From NCBI GenBank assembly GCA_026400595.1, contig JAPLOT010000530.1, positions 1-12,894 on the forward strand: DNA of 12,894 nucleotides. Direction: 5' to 3'. Positions 1 through 8,721 of the stretch are shown here, in pieces. The translations under genes were made by a program, and so were the position numbers. This stretch comes from Alphaproteobacteria bacterium (GTDB taxonomy: Bacteria; Pseudomonadota; Alphaproteobacteria; Rhizobiales; Aestuariivirgaceae). Each line of letters begins with the position of its first letter. Position 1 is the stretch's first letter. Below the pieces are notes generated by a model. It had not been told where the DNA came from. It searched no databases and was given only the letters and a program-made list of their open reading frames with translations.

Positions 1-765
1 TCGCTCTGCGGCGTCGATGACGAATGGTGCAGCGAGATCGCGGACAGCATCTCCGGTGGTTCCGACCTGCGCCGCGTGTCGGTGACGCGGTTGCTCGATG
101 ACGGCATTTCGGCACCCGATGGCGTGCTGCGCGACTGGCGCGGCGGAACCCTTGTCTGCGAGATCGACCTGCGCGACATGCCGGCGCTCCGCGGGCGGCA
201 CAACTGGCAGAATGCCTGCATGGCCTATGGCGCTGCAGCGGCCTTCGGCATCGCGCCTGGCGTCATCGCGCGGGCCATGCAGAGCTTTCCGGGCCTTGCC
301 CACCGCATGCAGCAGGTGGGAGAGGCCGGTGGCATCGCCTTCGTCAACGACTCAAAGGCCACCAATGCCGATGCGGCGGAGAAAGCGCTCTTGTCCTTCG
401 ACAACATCTACTGGATCCTCGGCGGGATCGCGAAATCCGGCGGCATCGCGCCGCTGCGTCCGCACTTCGGCCGCGTGGCACGCGCCTATCTCATCGGCCA
501 GGCCTCGGATGATTTTGCCGCGGCGCTGGAGGGGCAGGTTCCCTATGCCAGGTGCGGCACGCTGGATCGTGCGGTGACTGCGGCACTTGCGGATGCGCAG
601 CGCGACGGGCGGAAGGGCGCGGTGGTGCTCCTCTCGCCCGCCTGCGCCTCCTTCGACCAGTATCCCAATTTCGAGGTGCGCGGCGACGCCTTCGTCAAGG
701 CCGTCGCCGGGCTTCCCGGTGTCACCATGACCATCACAGGAGATGACAATGCTGCTCGGACGTAG
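1..765 (+). CDS. murD: UDP-N-acetylmuramoylalanine--D-glutamate ligase MurD (5' truncated by window edge)
   Basis: This cytoplasmic Mur ligase adds D-glutamate to UDP-MurNAc-L-Ala using ATP. The frame is open from base 1, so the gene starts upstream of the window. About 254 residues are present, covering the end of the central ATPase domain and the whole C-terminal domain, against a usual family length of about 440-470. Family motifs are visible: HRMQQV around bases 301-318, the NDSKATN motif around 349-369, the GGIAKSGG loop around 421-444, and near the C-terminus LLSPACASFDQ followed by FEVRGDAF. A GTG at 76 is in frame, but the MurD-like sequence continues upstream of it, so it is not the start. 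The stop is TAG at 763-765, and the gene overlaps the ftsW start by 17 nt. I am sure of the family, and the distinction from MurC, MurE and MurF is clear from the motifs and gene order. Confidence 0.96.
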   Translation, partial: SLCGVDDEWCSEIADSISGGSDLRRVSVTRLLDDGISAPDGVLRDWRGGTLVCEIDLRDMPALRGRHNWQNACMAYGAAAAFGIAPGVIARAMQSFPGLAHRMQQVGEAGGIAFVNDSKATNADAAEKALLSFDNIYWILGGIAKSGGIAPLRPHFGRVARAYLIGQASDDFAAALEGQVPYARCGTLDRAVTAALADAQRDGRKGAVVLLSPACASFDQYPNFEVRGDAFVKAVAGLPGVTMTITGDDNAART

Positions 766-1891
766 CGACCGCGGGCTTCTCGCCCAATGGTGGTTCACCG
801 TCGACCGCGGATTGATGATGGCGGTGGTCCTGCTCATGGCCACCGGCGTGCTGATCAGCATGGCGGCCAGTCCGTCGGTCGCGGATCGCATCGGCCTCGA
901 CACCTTCCATTTCTTCCGGAGCCAGCTGTTCTATCTCTTCCCTGCGGTGCTGGTCCTCATCGGCGTGTCGCTCCTCACCCCGCGCCAGACCCGCCGCGCC
1001 GGCTTCCTGCTCTTTGCCGGAAGCCTTGCCTTGATGGTTGCGGCGCTGTTCTGGGGCCCCGAGATCAAGGGTGCGCATCGCTGGATCAACCTCGGTCCTC
1101 TCAATCTGCAACCCTCTGAACTGGCAAAGCCGGGCTTCGTCATCGTTACCGCCTGGCTGTTGGCGGAACAGACGCGGCGTCCGGACATGCCTGCGCATCT
1201 TGCGGCTTTCCTTGCCGCAGGACTCTTCTTCGGGTTGCTGCTGATGCAACCAGACTTCGGCCAGACGGCCCTGATGATCATGGCCTTCGGTGCCATGCTG
1301 CTGATCTGGGGCCTGCCCTGGATTCTGGTTGCTGGCTTCGCTGGGCTGGTGGCTTCCGGCATTCTCATCGCCTATGCCAGCGTCGCGCATGTGCGCTCGC
1401 GCATCGATCGCTTCCTCGACCCCGACAAGGGCGACACCTTTCAGGTCGATACGGCGATGCAGGCCTTCAGGAATGGCGGTCTGATGGGCGCCGGGCCGGG
1501 CGGTGGCGAAGCAAAGCTGATCCTGCCGGATGCCCATACCGACTTCACCTTCGCCGTGGTGGGCGAGGAATTCGGGCTGGTGGCCTGCCTCGTCCTCATG
1601 TCGCTCTTTGCCTTCATCGTGCTGCGCATCCTGGCGCGCGCCAAGTCGGAGACCGATCCCTTCCCGGCCCTGGCCCTCAGCGGCCTGGCACTCGTCTTTG
1701 GTTTCCAGGCCATCATCAACATGGGTGTGAACGTGGCCCTGCTGCCGGCCAAGGGAATGACTCTCCCCTTCATCTCCTATGGCGGCTCCTCGCTCATCGG
1801 CATGGCCATCGCCATGGGCTTCGTGCTTTCGCTGGCGCGCCGCCGGGCGGGCGCACATCGCACGCGAACCTTCGCTGCGGTCTACGCCTAA
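749..1891 (+). CDS. ftsW: Septal peptidoglycan glycosyltransferase FtsW (SEDS family)
   Basis: This is a polytopic inner-membrane SEDS protein that polymerises lipid II into septal glycan strands together with a class B PBP. The 380-residue product is almost wholly hydrophobic with roughly ten membrane segments. Diagnostic motifs in order are KGAHRWINLG, QPSELAKP, PDFGQTA, RIDRFLDP, a periplasmic loop with AHTDFTFAVVGEE (the Asp at residue 265 aligns with the catalytic Asp of the family) and LPFISYGGSSL near the C-terminus. Two ATGs compete, at 743 and 749. The strong Shine-Dalgarno AGGAG at 738-742 lies 6 nt before the second and directly abuts the first, so 749 is chosen. The gene overlaps the end of murD, which suggests translational coupling. 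RodA is the alternative SEDS protein, but the dcw context favours FtsW. Confidence 0.95.
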   Translation: MLLGRSDRGLLAQWWFTVDRGLMMAVVLLMATGVLISMAASPSVADRIGLDTFHFFRSQLFYLFPAVLVLIGVSLLTPRQTRRAGFLLFAGSLALMVAALFWGPEIKGAHRWINLGPLNLQPSELAKPGFVIVTAWLLAEQTRRPDMPAHLAAFLAAGLFFGLLLMQPDFGQTALMIMAFGAMLLIWGLPWILVAGFAGLVASGILIAYASVAHVRSRIDRFLDPDKGDTFQVDTAMQAFRNGGLMGAGPGGGEAKLILPDAHTDFTFAVVGEEFGLVACLVLMSLFAFIVLRILARAKSETDPFPALALSGLALVFGFQAIINMGVNVALLPAKGMTLPFISYGGSSLIGMAIAMGFVLSLARRRAGAHRTRTFAAVYA

Positions 1892-1898
1892 GTCCGGC

Positions 1899-2995
1899 AT
1901 GACGGGGAAAGACACCATCGTTCTGGCCGCCGGCGGCACCGGCTGCCATCTCTTCCCGGCCCAGGCCCTGGCCGAGGAACTGAATCGCCGCGGCTACGTC
2001 ATTCATCTGATGACGGACGAACGCGTGCGCGACTACGGCAAGTCCTTTCCGGCCCAGCAGACTCACGTCGTGCCGTCGGCCACCTTGTCGCTCGGCAAGC
2101 CTTGGCTCTTGCCGGGCAGGCTGTTCCGCCTGTTCGGCGGCTATCGTCAGGCGCGGGCGATCCTGCAGTCGCTGCAGCCGCGGGCCGTGGTGGGTTTTGG
2201 TGGCTATCCGTCCTTCCCGCCGATCCTGGCCGCCGCCAATCTGAAGATCCCGTCCTGCGTCCACGACCAGAATGCCGTCATGGGCCGGGCCAACAGGGTG
2301 CTGGCCAGATATGCCGATGCGATTGCCTCGTCCTTCCCAAATCTGCAGGGCCTTCCATCAGCTGCAGCACACAAGGTGACGGTCACCGGAAATCCGGTGC
2401 GCGATCTGGTGCTGCAATCCCGTTCCGCCGCCTACCCGGCATCGGGACGCTTCCGGCTGCTGGTCTTCGGCGGCAGCCAGGGCGCACAGTTCTTCGGTGA
2501 CTTCATGCCCAGGGTCTTCGCCGCCATGACCGCCGGGGAACGGGCCGGCATTCAGGTGACGCAGCAGGTTCGGCCAGAGAACATGGAGGCCGTGAAGGCG
2601 GCCTACGGACAGTTGAACCTCGATTGCGAGCTGCAGCCCTTCTTCATGGACATGCCTTCCCGGATCGCGGCTTCGCATCTGGTGATCTGCCGCTCCGGTG
2701 CATCCACCATCGCCGAACTGGGCGTCATCGGCCGGCCCGCCGTCATGGTGCCGCTGCCGCATGCGCTGGACAACGACCAGTTGCGCAATGCGGAAAGTTT
2801 CGCATCAGCAGGCGCCGGCTGGGTCCATCCACAGGCGAGCCTGGAGCCTCAGGGCTTTGCCGCATTTCTGACACGCCTGCGCTCTCAAGAGGGCGTGTTG
2901 CGAAAGGCGGCGGCCGCTGCACTCGGCCATGGCAAGCCGGATGCCGCCCAGCGCCTCGCCGATCTGACCGAACAGCTTGCAGGGAAAACCAGAGA

Positions 2996-2999
<4 letters not shown>
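1899..2999 (+). CDS. murG: UDP-GlcNAc:undecaprenyl-PP-MurNAc-pentapeptide GlcNAc transferase MurG
   Basis: MurG is a GT28-family glycosyltransferase on the inner face of the cytoplasmic membrane. It turns lipid I into lipid II by adding GlcNAc. The product is 366 residues, the usual length, with two Rossmann-like domains. The N-terminal domain carries the first glycine-rich loop (residues 12-17) and VVGFGGYPSFP. The C-terminal domain carries GGSQGA (191-196) and RSGASTIAELGVIGRP with PLPHALDNDQ, the donor-binding region. Two oddities are visible. The loop that is normally GGTGGH reads GGTGCH (Cys16, codon TGC at 1944-1946), and the normal HEQN motif reads HDQN (Asp123). The ATG at 1899 is chosen because the family N-terminus (IVLAAGGTG) begins just after it; the longer open frame upstream overlaps ftsW and shows no homology. 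The gap after ftsW is 7 nt, with no clear Shine-Dalgarno. Confidence 0.95.
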
Positions 3000-4413
<1,414 letters not shown>

Positions 4414-4414
<1 letters not shown>

Positions 4415-5343
4415 TGGCGCGGCTTGATGGCGAGGCGCTGCTGAAGCGGCTGCCGGCCGTGCGCGGCCGGCTGGAGCCCGAAGCGGCACTGGCGGACCTG
4501 ATCTGGTTCCGTGCAGGTGGCCCGGCAGAAGTCCTCTATACTCCCGCGGACGAGGCCGATCTCGCGGATTTCCTCAAGGCTGCGCCGGGCGACGTCGCGG
4601 TCTATCCCATCGGCGTGGGCTCGAACCTTCTGGTGCGCGACGGCGGCGTGCCTGGCGTGGTGATCCGCATGGGCAAGGGCTTCTCGGGCCTGACGCTGGA
4701 ACCCGGCGATCGCATCCGGGCAGGAGCTGCCGTCCTGGACGTGCGCGTCGCCCGCTACGCACAGGAACATGGTTTAGATGCGTTAACCTTTCTGAGAGGT
4801 ATCCCGGGCACCATCGGCGGCGCATTGCGCATGAACGCCGGCGCCTATGGGGGAGAAACCAAGGACGTGCTGGTCGAGGCGCGTGCGGTCGATCGCTCGG
4901 GGACGATTCACGTGCTGTCCAACGCTGACATGAAATACACCTATCGCCACTGCGGCGCGCCAGAAAACCTGATCTTCACGAGCGCGCTGCTGCAAGGCCG
5001 CCCGGGCGACCGGGCCGCCATCGCCGCCGCGATGGACAAGATCACCGAGAGCCGCGAAGCGACACAGCCGGTCAAGAGCAGGACCGGCGGTTCGACGTTC
5101 AAGAATCCGCCGGGTCGGAAATCCTGGCAGCTGATCGATCAGGCCGGCATGCGCGGCTTTGCCGTCGGGCCGGCGCGGGTATCGGAGATGCACTGCAACT
5201 TCCTCATCAACGAGGGCGGTGCGAGCGCCAGCCAGATCGAAGCCCTGGGCGAAGCCGTGCGCGCCAAGGTCAAGGCCACCTCCGGCATCGATCTCGAGTG
5301 GGAGATCAAGCGCATCGGCCTCAAGGCGGGAGGCACGGCATGA
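4414..5343 (+). CDS. murB: UDP-N-acetylenolpyruvoylglucosamine reductase MurB
   Basis: MurB is an FAD-dependent cytoplasmic reductase that converts UDP-GlcNAc-enolpyruvate to UDP-MurNAc with NADPH. The product has 309 residues. FAD-domain motifs are GVGSNLLVRDGG (67-78) and RGIPGTIGGALRMNAGAYGG (128-147). The substrate domain carries RTGGSTFKNP, where Ser227 aligns with the proton-donating serine, then ARVSEMHCNFLIN, and WEIKRIG near the C-terminus with Glu297 as the other catalytic residue. ATG at 4414 overlaps the murC stop by one base; GTG at 4411 is an in-frame alternative. Codons 120-130 form an AT-rich island with two TTA and one AGA codon, unlike the rest of the gene, and contain a CGTTAACC element. 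The gene ends in an ATGA overlap with ddl. Confidence 0.96.
4771..4788 (+). repeat. 18-nt near-palindrome GGTT-N6-CGTTAACC inside murB
   Basis: This element matches the arrangement at 8644-8661 upstream of ftsZ: GGTT, six variable bases, then CGTTAACC. It lies in an AT-rich patch of murB with rare TTA codons, about 550 nt before ddl. It could be a regulatory site for an internal promoter or simply a coding coincidence. The sequence alone shows only the shared pattern. Confidence 0.4.
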
Positions 5344-6290
5344 ATGCCAAGCGGCGCATTCCTTCCGAAACGACCGTTGCCGTGCTGATGGGCGGCTGGT
5401 CGGCCGAGCGGCAGGTCAGCCTGTCGTCGGGCGAGGCCTGTGCGGGCGCGCTCCGCCGTGCCGGCTTCAATGTGGTCCCCATCGACGTAACACGCGAGCG
5501 CATCGTGTCCATCCTTCAGGACTTGCGGCCTGACGTGGCCTTCAACGCCTTGCACGGCAAGTGGGGCGAGGATGGCTGCTGTGCCGCCGTGCTTGAGACA
5601 TTGCAGATTCCCTATACGCATTCCGGCGTGCTCGCCTCGTCGCTTGCGATGCACAAGGAGAAATCCAAGGCCATCTTCCGCGAGGCCGGCGTACCTGTGG
5701 CGGAAAGCAAGATCGTGGAACTCGAGATCGTGGCGACGCAGCATCCCATGCCCTTGCCCTATGTGGTGAAGCCGATCGCCGAAGGTTCGAGCGTGGGCGT
5801 CCACATCGTGAACAGTTCCTCCAACGGGCCGGCCGCAATCGTGCTGGAGCAGCGCGATCTGTTTGGCACCCATGCCATGGTCGAACGCTTCGTTCCCGGC
5901 AGGGAACTGACCTGCGCGGTGGTTGGTGAAGTGGCGCTGGGCGTCATCGACATCGTGTCGAAGAGCTCGACCTTCTATGACTATGTCGCGAAGTACGCGC
6001 CGGGCGGTTCCCAGCATATCCTGCCCGCCGAGATCCCCAATGACGTCTACCGCAAGTGCCAGCAGTACGCGATCATGGCCCATCAGGCACTCGGATGTCG
6101 CGGCGTGTCGCGTGCCGATTTCCGCTACAACGACCAGCCGGGCGGCGAGGGCGAACTCATTCTGCTCGAAGTCAATACCCAGCCCGGCATGACGGGCACG
6201 TCGCTGGTGCCGGAACTTGCCGCCCATGCTGGCCACAGTTTCGAAGACCTGGTGACCTGGATGGTCAATGATGCCTCGGTGGACAGATGA
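5340..6290 (+). CDS. ddl: D-alanine--D-alanine ligase
   Basis: Ddl is a cytoplasmic ATP-grasp ligase that makes the D-Ala-D-Ala dipeptide which MurF adds to the stem peptide. The product is 316 residues, normal for DdlB-type enzymes. The N-terminal domain has MGGWSAERQVSLSSG (17-31), where Glu23 aligns with the substrate-binding Glu, and HGKWGEDG (72-79). The ATP-grasp core has YVVKPIAEGSSVGV (141-154), the YDYVAKY segment (213-219) of the omega-loop region, SRADFR (257-262) and LEVNTQPGMTGTSLVPE (276-292), which binds Mg2+ and substrate. The ATG at 5340 overlaps the murB stop as ATGA and is preceded by GGGAGG with 7-nt spacing. A longer open frame begins at 5298 but is MurB coding sequence. 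All recognisable active-site motifs are intact. Confidence 0.96.
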   Translation: MNAKRRIPSETTVAVLMGGWSAERQVSLSSGEACAGALRRAGFNVVPIDVTRERIVSILQDLRPDVAFNALHGKWGEDGCCAAVLETLQIPYTHSGVLASSLAMHKEKSKAIFREAGVPVAESKIVELEIVATQHPMPLPYVVKPIAEGSSVGVHIVNSSSNGPAAIVLEQRDLFGTHAMVERFVPGRELTCAVVGEVALGVIDIVSKSSTFYDYVAKYAPGGSQHILPAEIPNDVYRKCQQYAIMAHQALGCRGVSRADFRYNDQPGGEGELILLEVNTQPGMTGTSLVPELAAHAGHSFEDLVTWMVNDASVDR

Positions 6291-7132
6291 GGCGCGGATA
6301 CGAGACAAGCGAGAACGGATGGCAGTGGCTTGAGCGGGGCAGAAGCCTGCGGGTACGATTCCTGGCCCGAACCCTGTCTCTGCTTCTGTTGGCCCTTGTC
6401 ATTGGAGCGGGCCTGGTGAAGGGCGGCTATCTCGACTACGAGGACAGCCCCTGGCTCAAGCTGCCGGGCCGGCTTGCCGGCATGGCGGGCATGGCTGCCG
6501 ACGACATCAGGATCCATGGCCTGACCCATCATGAGCCCGATCACTTGCTCTCCGCCATCGAAGTTGCCCCGGGCGCATCGCTGATCGGTTTCGACGCCGT
6601 CCAGGCGAGGAAGAATCTCGAAGGACTCGACTGGGTGGCTGCGGCCAAGGTGCAGCGGCTCTTTCCCAACCAGCTCGAGATCTCGGTGGTGGAGCGCGCG
6701 CCCTTCGCCGTGTGGCAGCGCGGCAACATGTATCATGTGATCGACCGCTCTGGCGGCGTGATGACCGGCCTGCCGGCATCGCAGCTTCTCAAGCTTCCGC
6801 TGGTCTCGGGCGAAGGTGCCAATCTTGCAGCCGAAGAACTCGTTAACCAACTTGAAGCCTATCCCGACTTAATGTTGCAGGTGAAGGCGGCATCGCGCGT
6901 GGGCAAGCGGCGGTGGAACCTTTACCTCGACAGCGGCGTGGCGGTGCTGCTGCCCGAGCGGGACTGGACGGTTGCCTTGGCCACCCTGAACAGTCTCGAC
7001 CGGTCGCAAAAGCTTTTGTCGAAGGGGATCAGGTCGGTGGATCTACGGCTTGCGGGCCAGGTGACGGTGGCGGTCGCCGAGATCGCCGCGGAAACGGACA
7101 AGGCGGCAAAGCCGAAAGCGGCAAGCCGCTGA
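6287..7132 (+). CDS. ftsQ: Cell division protein FtsQ
   Basis: FtsQ is a bitopic inner-membrane divisome protein that links the cytoplasmic ring to the septal synthesis machinery. The 281-residue product has a short cytoplasmic N-terminus, one hydrophobic segment at about residues 25-44 and a periplasmic remainder. Residues of about 71-139 fit the POTRA domain (DIRIHGL at its start, LFPNQLEISVVERAPFAVWQ at its end), followed by the FtsQ beta domain with YHVIDRSGGVM. The C-terminus is Lys/Ala-rich. The ATG overlaps the ddl stop as ATGA, with GGTGGA only 3 nt upstream, so coupling to ddl is likely. Codons around 6841-6875 form an AT-rich patch with a TTA codon and two TTAA tetramers. FtsQ sequences diverge fast, so the call rests on topology, the POTRA pattern and the position between ddl and ftsA. 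Confidence 0.93.
   Translation: MRRGYETSENGWQWLERGRSLRVRFLARTLSLLLLALVIGAGLVKGGYLDYEDSPWLKLPGRLAGMAGMAADDIRIHGLTHHEPDHLLSAIEVAPGASLIGFDAVQARKNLEGLDWVAAAKVQRLFPNQLEISVVERAPFAVWQRGNMYHVIDRSGGVMTGLPASQLLKLPLVSGEGANLAAEELVNQLEAYPDLMLQVKAASRVGKRRWNLYLDSGVAVLLPERDWTVALATLNSLDRSQKLLSKGIRSVDLRLAGQVTVAVAEIAAETDKAAKPKAASR
6841..6848 (+). repeat. CGTTAACC octamer inside ftsQ
   Basis: This is the second of three same-orientation copies of CGTTAACC in the window. With the next base it matches the ftsZ-upstream copy over nine positions (CGTTAACCA). It lies about 310 nt before ftsA, with another TTAA at 6869-6872. A site for an internal ftsA promoter is possible but not shown. Confidence 0.3.
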
Positions 7133-7159
7133 AGCGCTGGGGTTTGTGGGGTTGCGTCA

Positions 7160-8485
7160 ATGACGGTGGTACAGTTGCACGGCAAGTCGGGCACCCGCGG
7201 GGCAAATGCCCCCAAGGGCGGCATCATCGCCGCGCTCGATATCGGTTCGACCAAGATCAGTTGCCTCATTGCGGAGGCCGTTCCACCCAAGCACCGGAGC
7301 GCTGACGGCGAAGCCCGCAACGGGATGCGGATCCTGGGTGTCGGACATCAGCTGTCGCGCGGGATCCGGTCGGGTTCCATCGTCGACGTGGACGAGGCGG
7401 AACGCGCCATCCGGCTTGCCGTCGACGCCGCCGAGCGCATGGCGCAGCGCAACATCACAGAAGTCTTCGTCAATGTCTCCGGCGGGCGTCCGCTGTCGCG
7501 GCTGCATTCGGGAGCGGAGAAGACACAGACAGGGCAGGTGAGCCCGCGTGATCTTGACCGCGTCTTGAACGCCGCCCTGGCCCAGGTTGATCCGGGTCGG
7601 CGCGCGATCCTTCATCTGGCGCCGGTCCAGTATCATCTCGACGACGCGCGGGGGATCCAGTCGCCGGTCGGCATGTATGGCGAAATGCTCGCTCTGGATC
7701 TCAACGTCGTGACCGTCGAGAAGGCACATCTCAAGAACCTGACGCTTGCCATCGAGAGTGCCCATCTCGGGGCTGCCGGCTTCGTCGTGTCGTCCTATGC
7801 GGCGGCAAAGTCCGTCCTGGCGGAGGACGAGATGACCCTGGGCGCCACGCTCGTCGAAATGGGTGGCGCCACGACCGGCTTCGCGATCTTCCACGATGGC
7901 CACTTGGTGACCTCCGACATCATCCCGATCGGCGGCATGCACATCACCAACGACATTGCACGCGGGCTTTCCACCACCATTGCCCATGCCGAGCGCATGA
8001 AGACGCTGTGGGGGTCTGCCCTGGCCTCGCAGGTCGACGAGCGCGAGATGATTGCCGTGCCACTGCTGGGCGAACGCGGGGTGGACACGGTACAGAAGGT
8101 GCCGAAGTCCATGCTTACCGGCATCATCCGGCCGCGGCTCGAGGAAATCTTCGAGCTGTTGCGCGACAAGATCGAGGCCTCGGGTGTAGCTCATCTGGCT
8201 GGCCGCAGAGCGGTGCTCACAGGGGGCGCAAGCCAGCTCACGGGAATGCGCGACATCGCGGCCCAGTGGCTGGACAGGCAGGTCCGCATGGGCATTCCCG
8301 GCCATATCCAGGGCATGCCGGAGTCAGCCCATTCGCCGGGATTTGCGGTCTGCGCCGGACTCCTGCACCATGCCCTCAGGCCGGATACCCACTATGCCTT
8401 GCCAAAGGCCAAGGCCGAGCAGATCGAAAATGCCCAGCATGGCTATGTGCGGCGCATGGGCCGCTGGATTGCCGAAAGCTTCTGA
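7160..8485 (+). CDS. ftsA: Cell division protein FtsA
   Basis: FtsA is an actin-like ATPase that tethers FtsZ filaments to the cytoplasmic membrane and recruits later divisome proteins. The 441-residue length fits alphaproteobacterial FtsA. Actin-fold motifs are the phosphate-1 loop LDIGSTK (26-32), the phosphate-2 segment EMGGATTGFAIF and the adenosine motif LTGGASQLTGM. The region after the first motif, with IRSGSIVDVDEAERAI and ITEVFVNVSGG, matches the start of the SHS2/1C domain. The last residues, YVRRMGRWIAESF, form a basic amphipathic helix typical of the membrane-targeting tail. The ATG lies 27 nt after the ftsQ stop, with GGGG 8 nt upstream. A hairpin follows within 45 nt of the stop, so some transcripts may end there. 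Confidence 0.97.
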   Translation: MTVVQLHGKSGTRGANAPKGGIIAALDIGSTKISCLIAEAVPPKHRSADGEARNGMRILGVGHQLSRGIRSGSIVDVDEAERAIRLAVDAAERMAQRNITEVFVNVSGGRPLSRLHSGAEKTQTGQVSPRDLDRVLNAALAQVDPGRRAILHLAPVQYHLDDARGIQSPVGMYGEMLALDLNVVTVEKAHLKNLTLAIESAHLGAAGFVVSSYAAAKSVLAEDEMTLGATLVEMGGATTGFAIFHDGHLVTSDIIPIGGMHITNDIARGLSTTIAHAERMKTLWGSALASQVDEREMIAVPLLGERGVDTVQKVPKSMLTGIIRPRLEEIFELLRDKIEASGVAHLAGRRAVLTGGASQLTGMRDIAAQWLDRQVRMGIPGHIQGMPESAHSPGFAVCAGLLHHALRPDTHYALPKAKAEQIENAQHGYVRRMGRWIAESF

Positions 8486-8529
8486 GAACACGTGACATTG
8501 CGGCGGGCCTGAAACCGGGCACGCAGGAT

Positions 8530-8562
8530 GCGGCGGCAGCCTCCGGGATGCCGCCGTTTCCG
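8530..8562 (+). terminator. Possible intrinsic terminator or attenuator after ftsA
   Basis: A perfect 8-bp GC-only-but-one stem, CGGCGGCA (8531-8538) with TGCCGCCG (8549-8556), has a 10-nt loop and is followed by TTTCCGTT. The T-run is short and broken, so termination may be partial. Its place right after ftsA fits a break between the mur-fts transcript and ftsZ. Confidence 0.45.
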
Positions 8563-8613
8563 TTCGGTCAGCCGGGGTTTGGTAAATCCGTGGCTACCCT
8601 GCCGCATCGGAAT

Positions 8614-8628
8614 GACTCAACCTGATTC
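8614..8628. promoter_or_regulatory. Pair of GANTC (CcrM-type) methylation sites upstream of ftsZ
   Basis: GACTC (8614-8618) and GATTC (8624-8628) start exactly 10 bp apart, about one helical turn, and lie about 95-108 nt before the ftsZ start. In Caulobacter, CcrM methylates GANTC, and methylation of the ftsZ promoter affects its transcription. Whether this organism has CcrM is not visible here. Confidence 0.45.
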
Positions 8629-8641
8629 GTATTTTAGGCAT

Positions 8642-8670
8642 TTGGTTAGCGCGCGTTAACCATTTGTTAT
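8642..8670 (+). promoter_or_regulatory. Candidate ftsZ promoter with CtrA-like box
   Basis: TTAA-N7-TTAT at 8656-8670 matches the CtrA consensus TTAA-N7-TTAA with one mismatch and contains TTAACCAT, common in alphaproteobacterial CtrA sites. It overlaps a possible sigma-70 pair: TTGGTT at 8642-8647 and TGTTAT at 8665-8670, 17 nt apart. It also overlaps the near-palindrome at 8644-8661. Binding here would cover the promoter, which fits CtrA repression of ftsZ as known in Caulobacter. The promoter hexamers are weak matches, and the CtrA box is the stronger part of this call. Confidence 0.5.
8644..8661. repeat. Near-palindrome GGTTAGCGCGCGTTAACC upstream of ftsZ
   Basis: The 18-nt sequence matches its own reverse complement at 16 of 18 positions. 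It shares the form GGTT-N6-CGTTAACC with 4771-4788 in murB and contains the third CGTTAACC octamer (8654-8661). It sits between the GANTC pair and the ftsZ start and overlaps the CtrA-like box, so a dimeric regulator site is plausible. Confidence 0.5.
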
Positions 8671-8721
8671 GGATTGGGTAAGAAATATGGAGCTCGGCAA
8701 ATCAATTTCCGGGCGCCAATC

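Noticed and set aside
743..748. ATG at 743 as the ftsW start
   Set aside because: The AGGAG Shine-Dalgarno abuts this codon with zero spacing, whereas ATG 749 has ideal spacing.
1779..1898. Upstream extension of the murG frame
   Set aside because: These 40 codons lie within ftsW in another frame and show no MurG similarity; the family N-terminus starts at 1899.
734..1939. 401-codon open frame on the - strand opposite ftsW
   Set aside because: It is a His/Glu/Gln-rich shadow of a GC-rich gene, with no recognisable domain and full overlap with a clear FtsW.
8674..8721. TTG start giving FtsZ 16 extra N-terminal residues
   Set aside because: The extension lacks homology and overlaps the probable transcript start region. 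Family members begin at the ATG at 8722.
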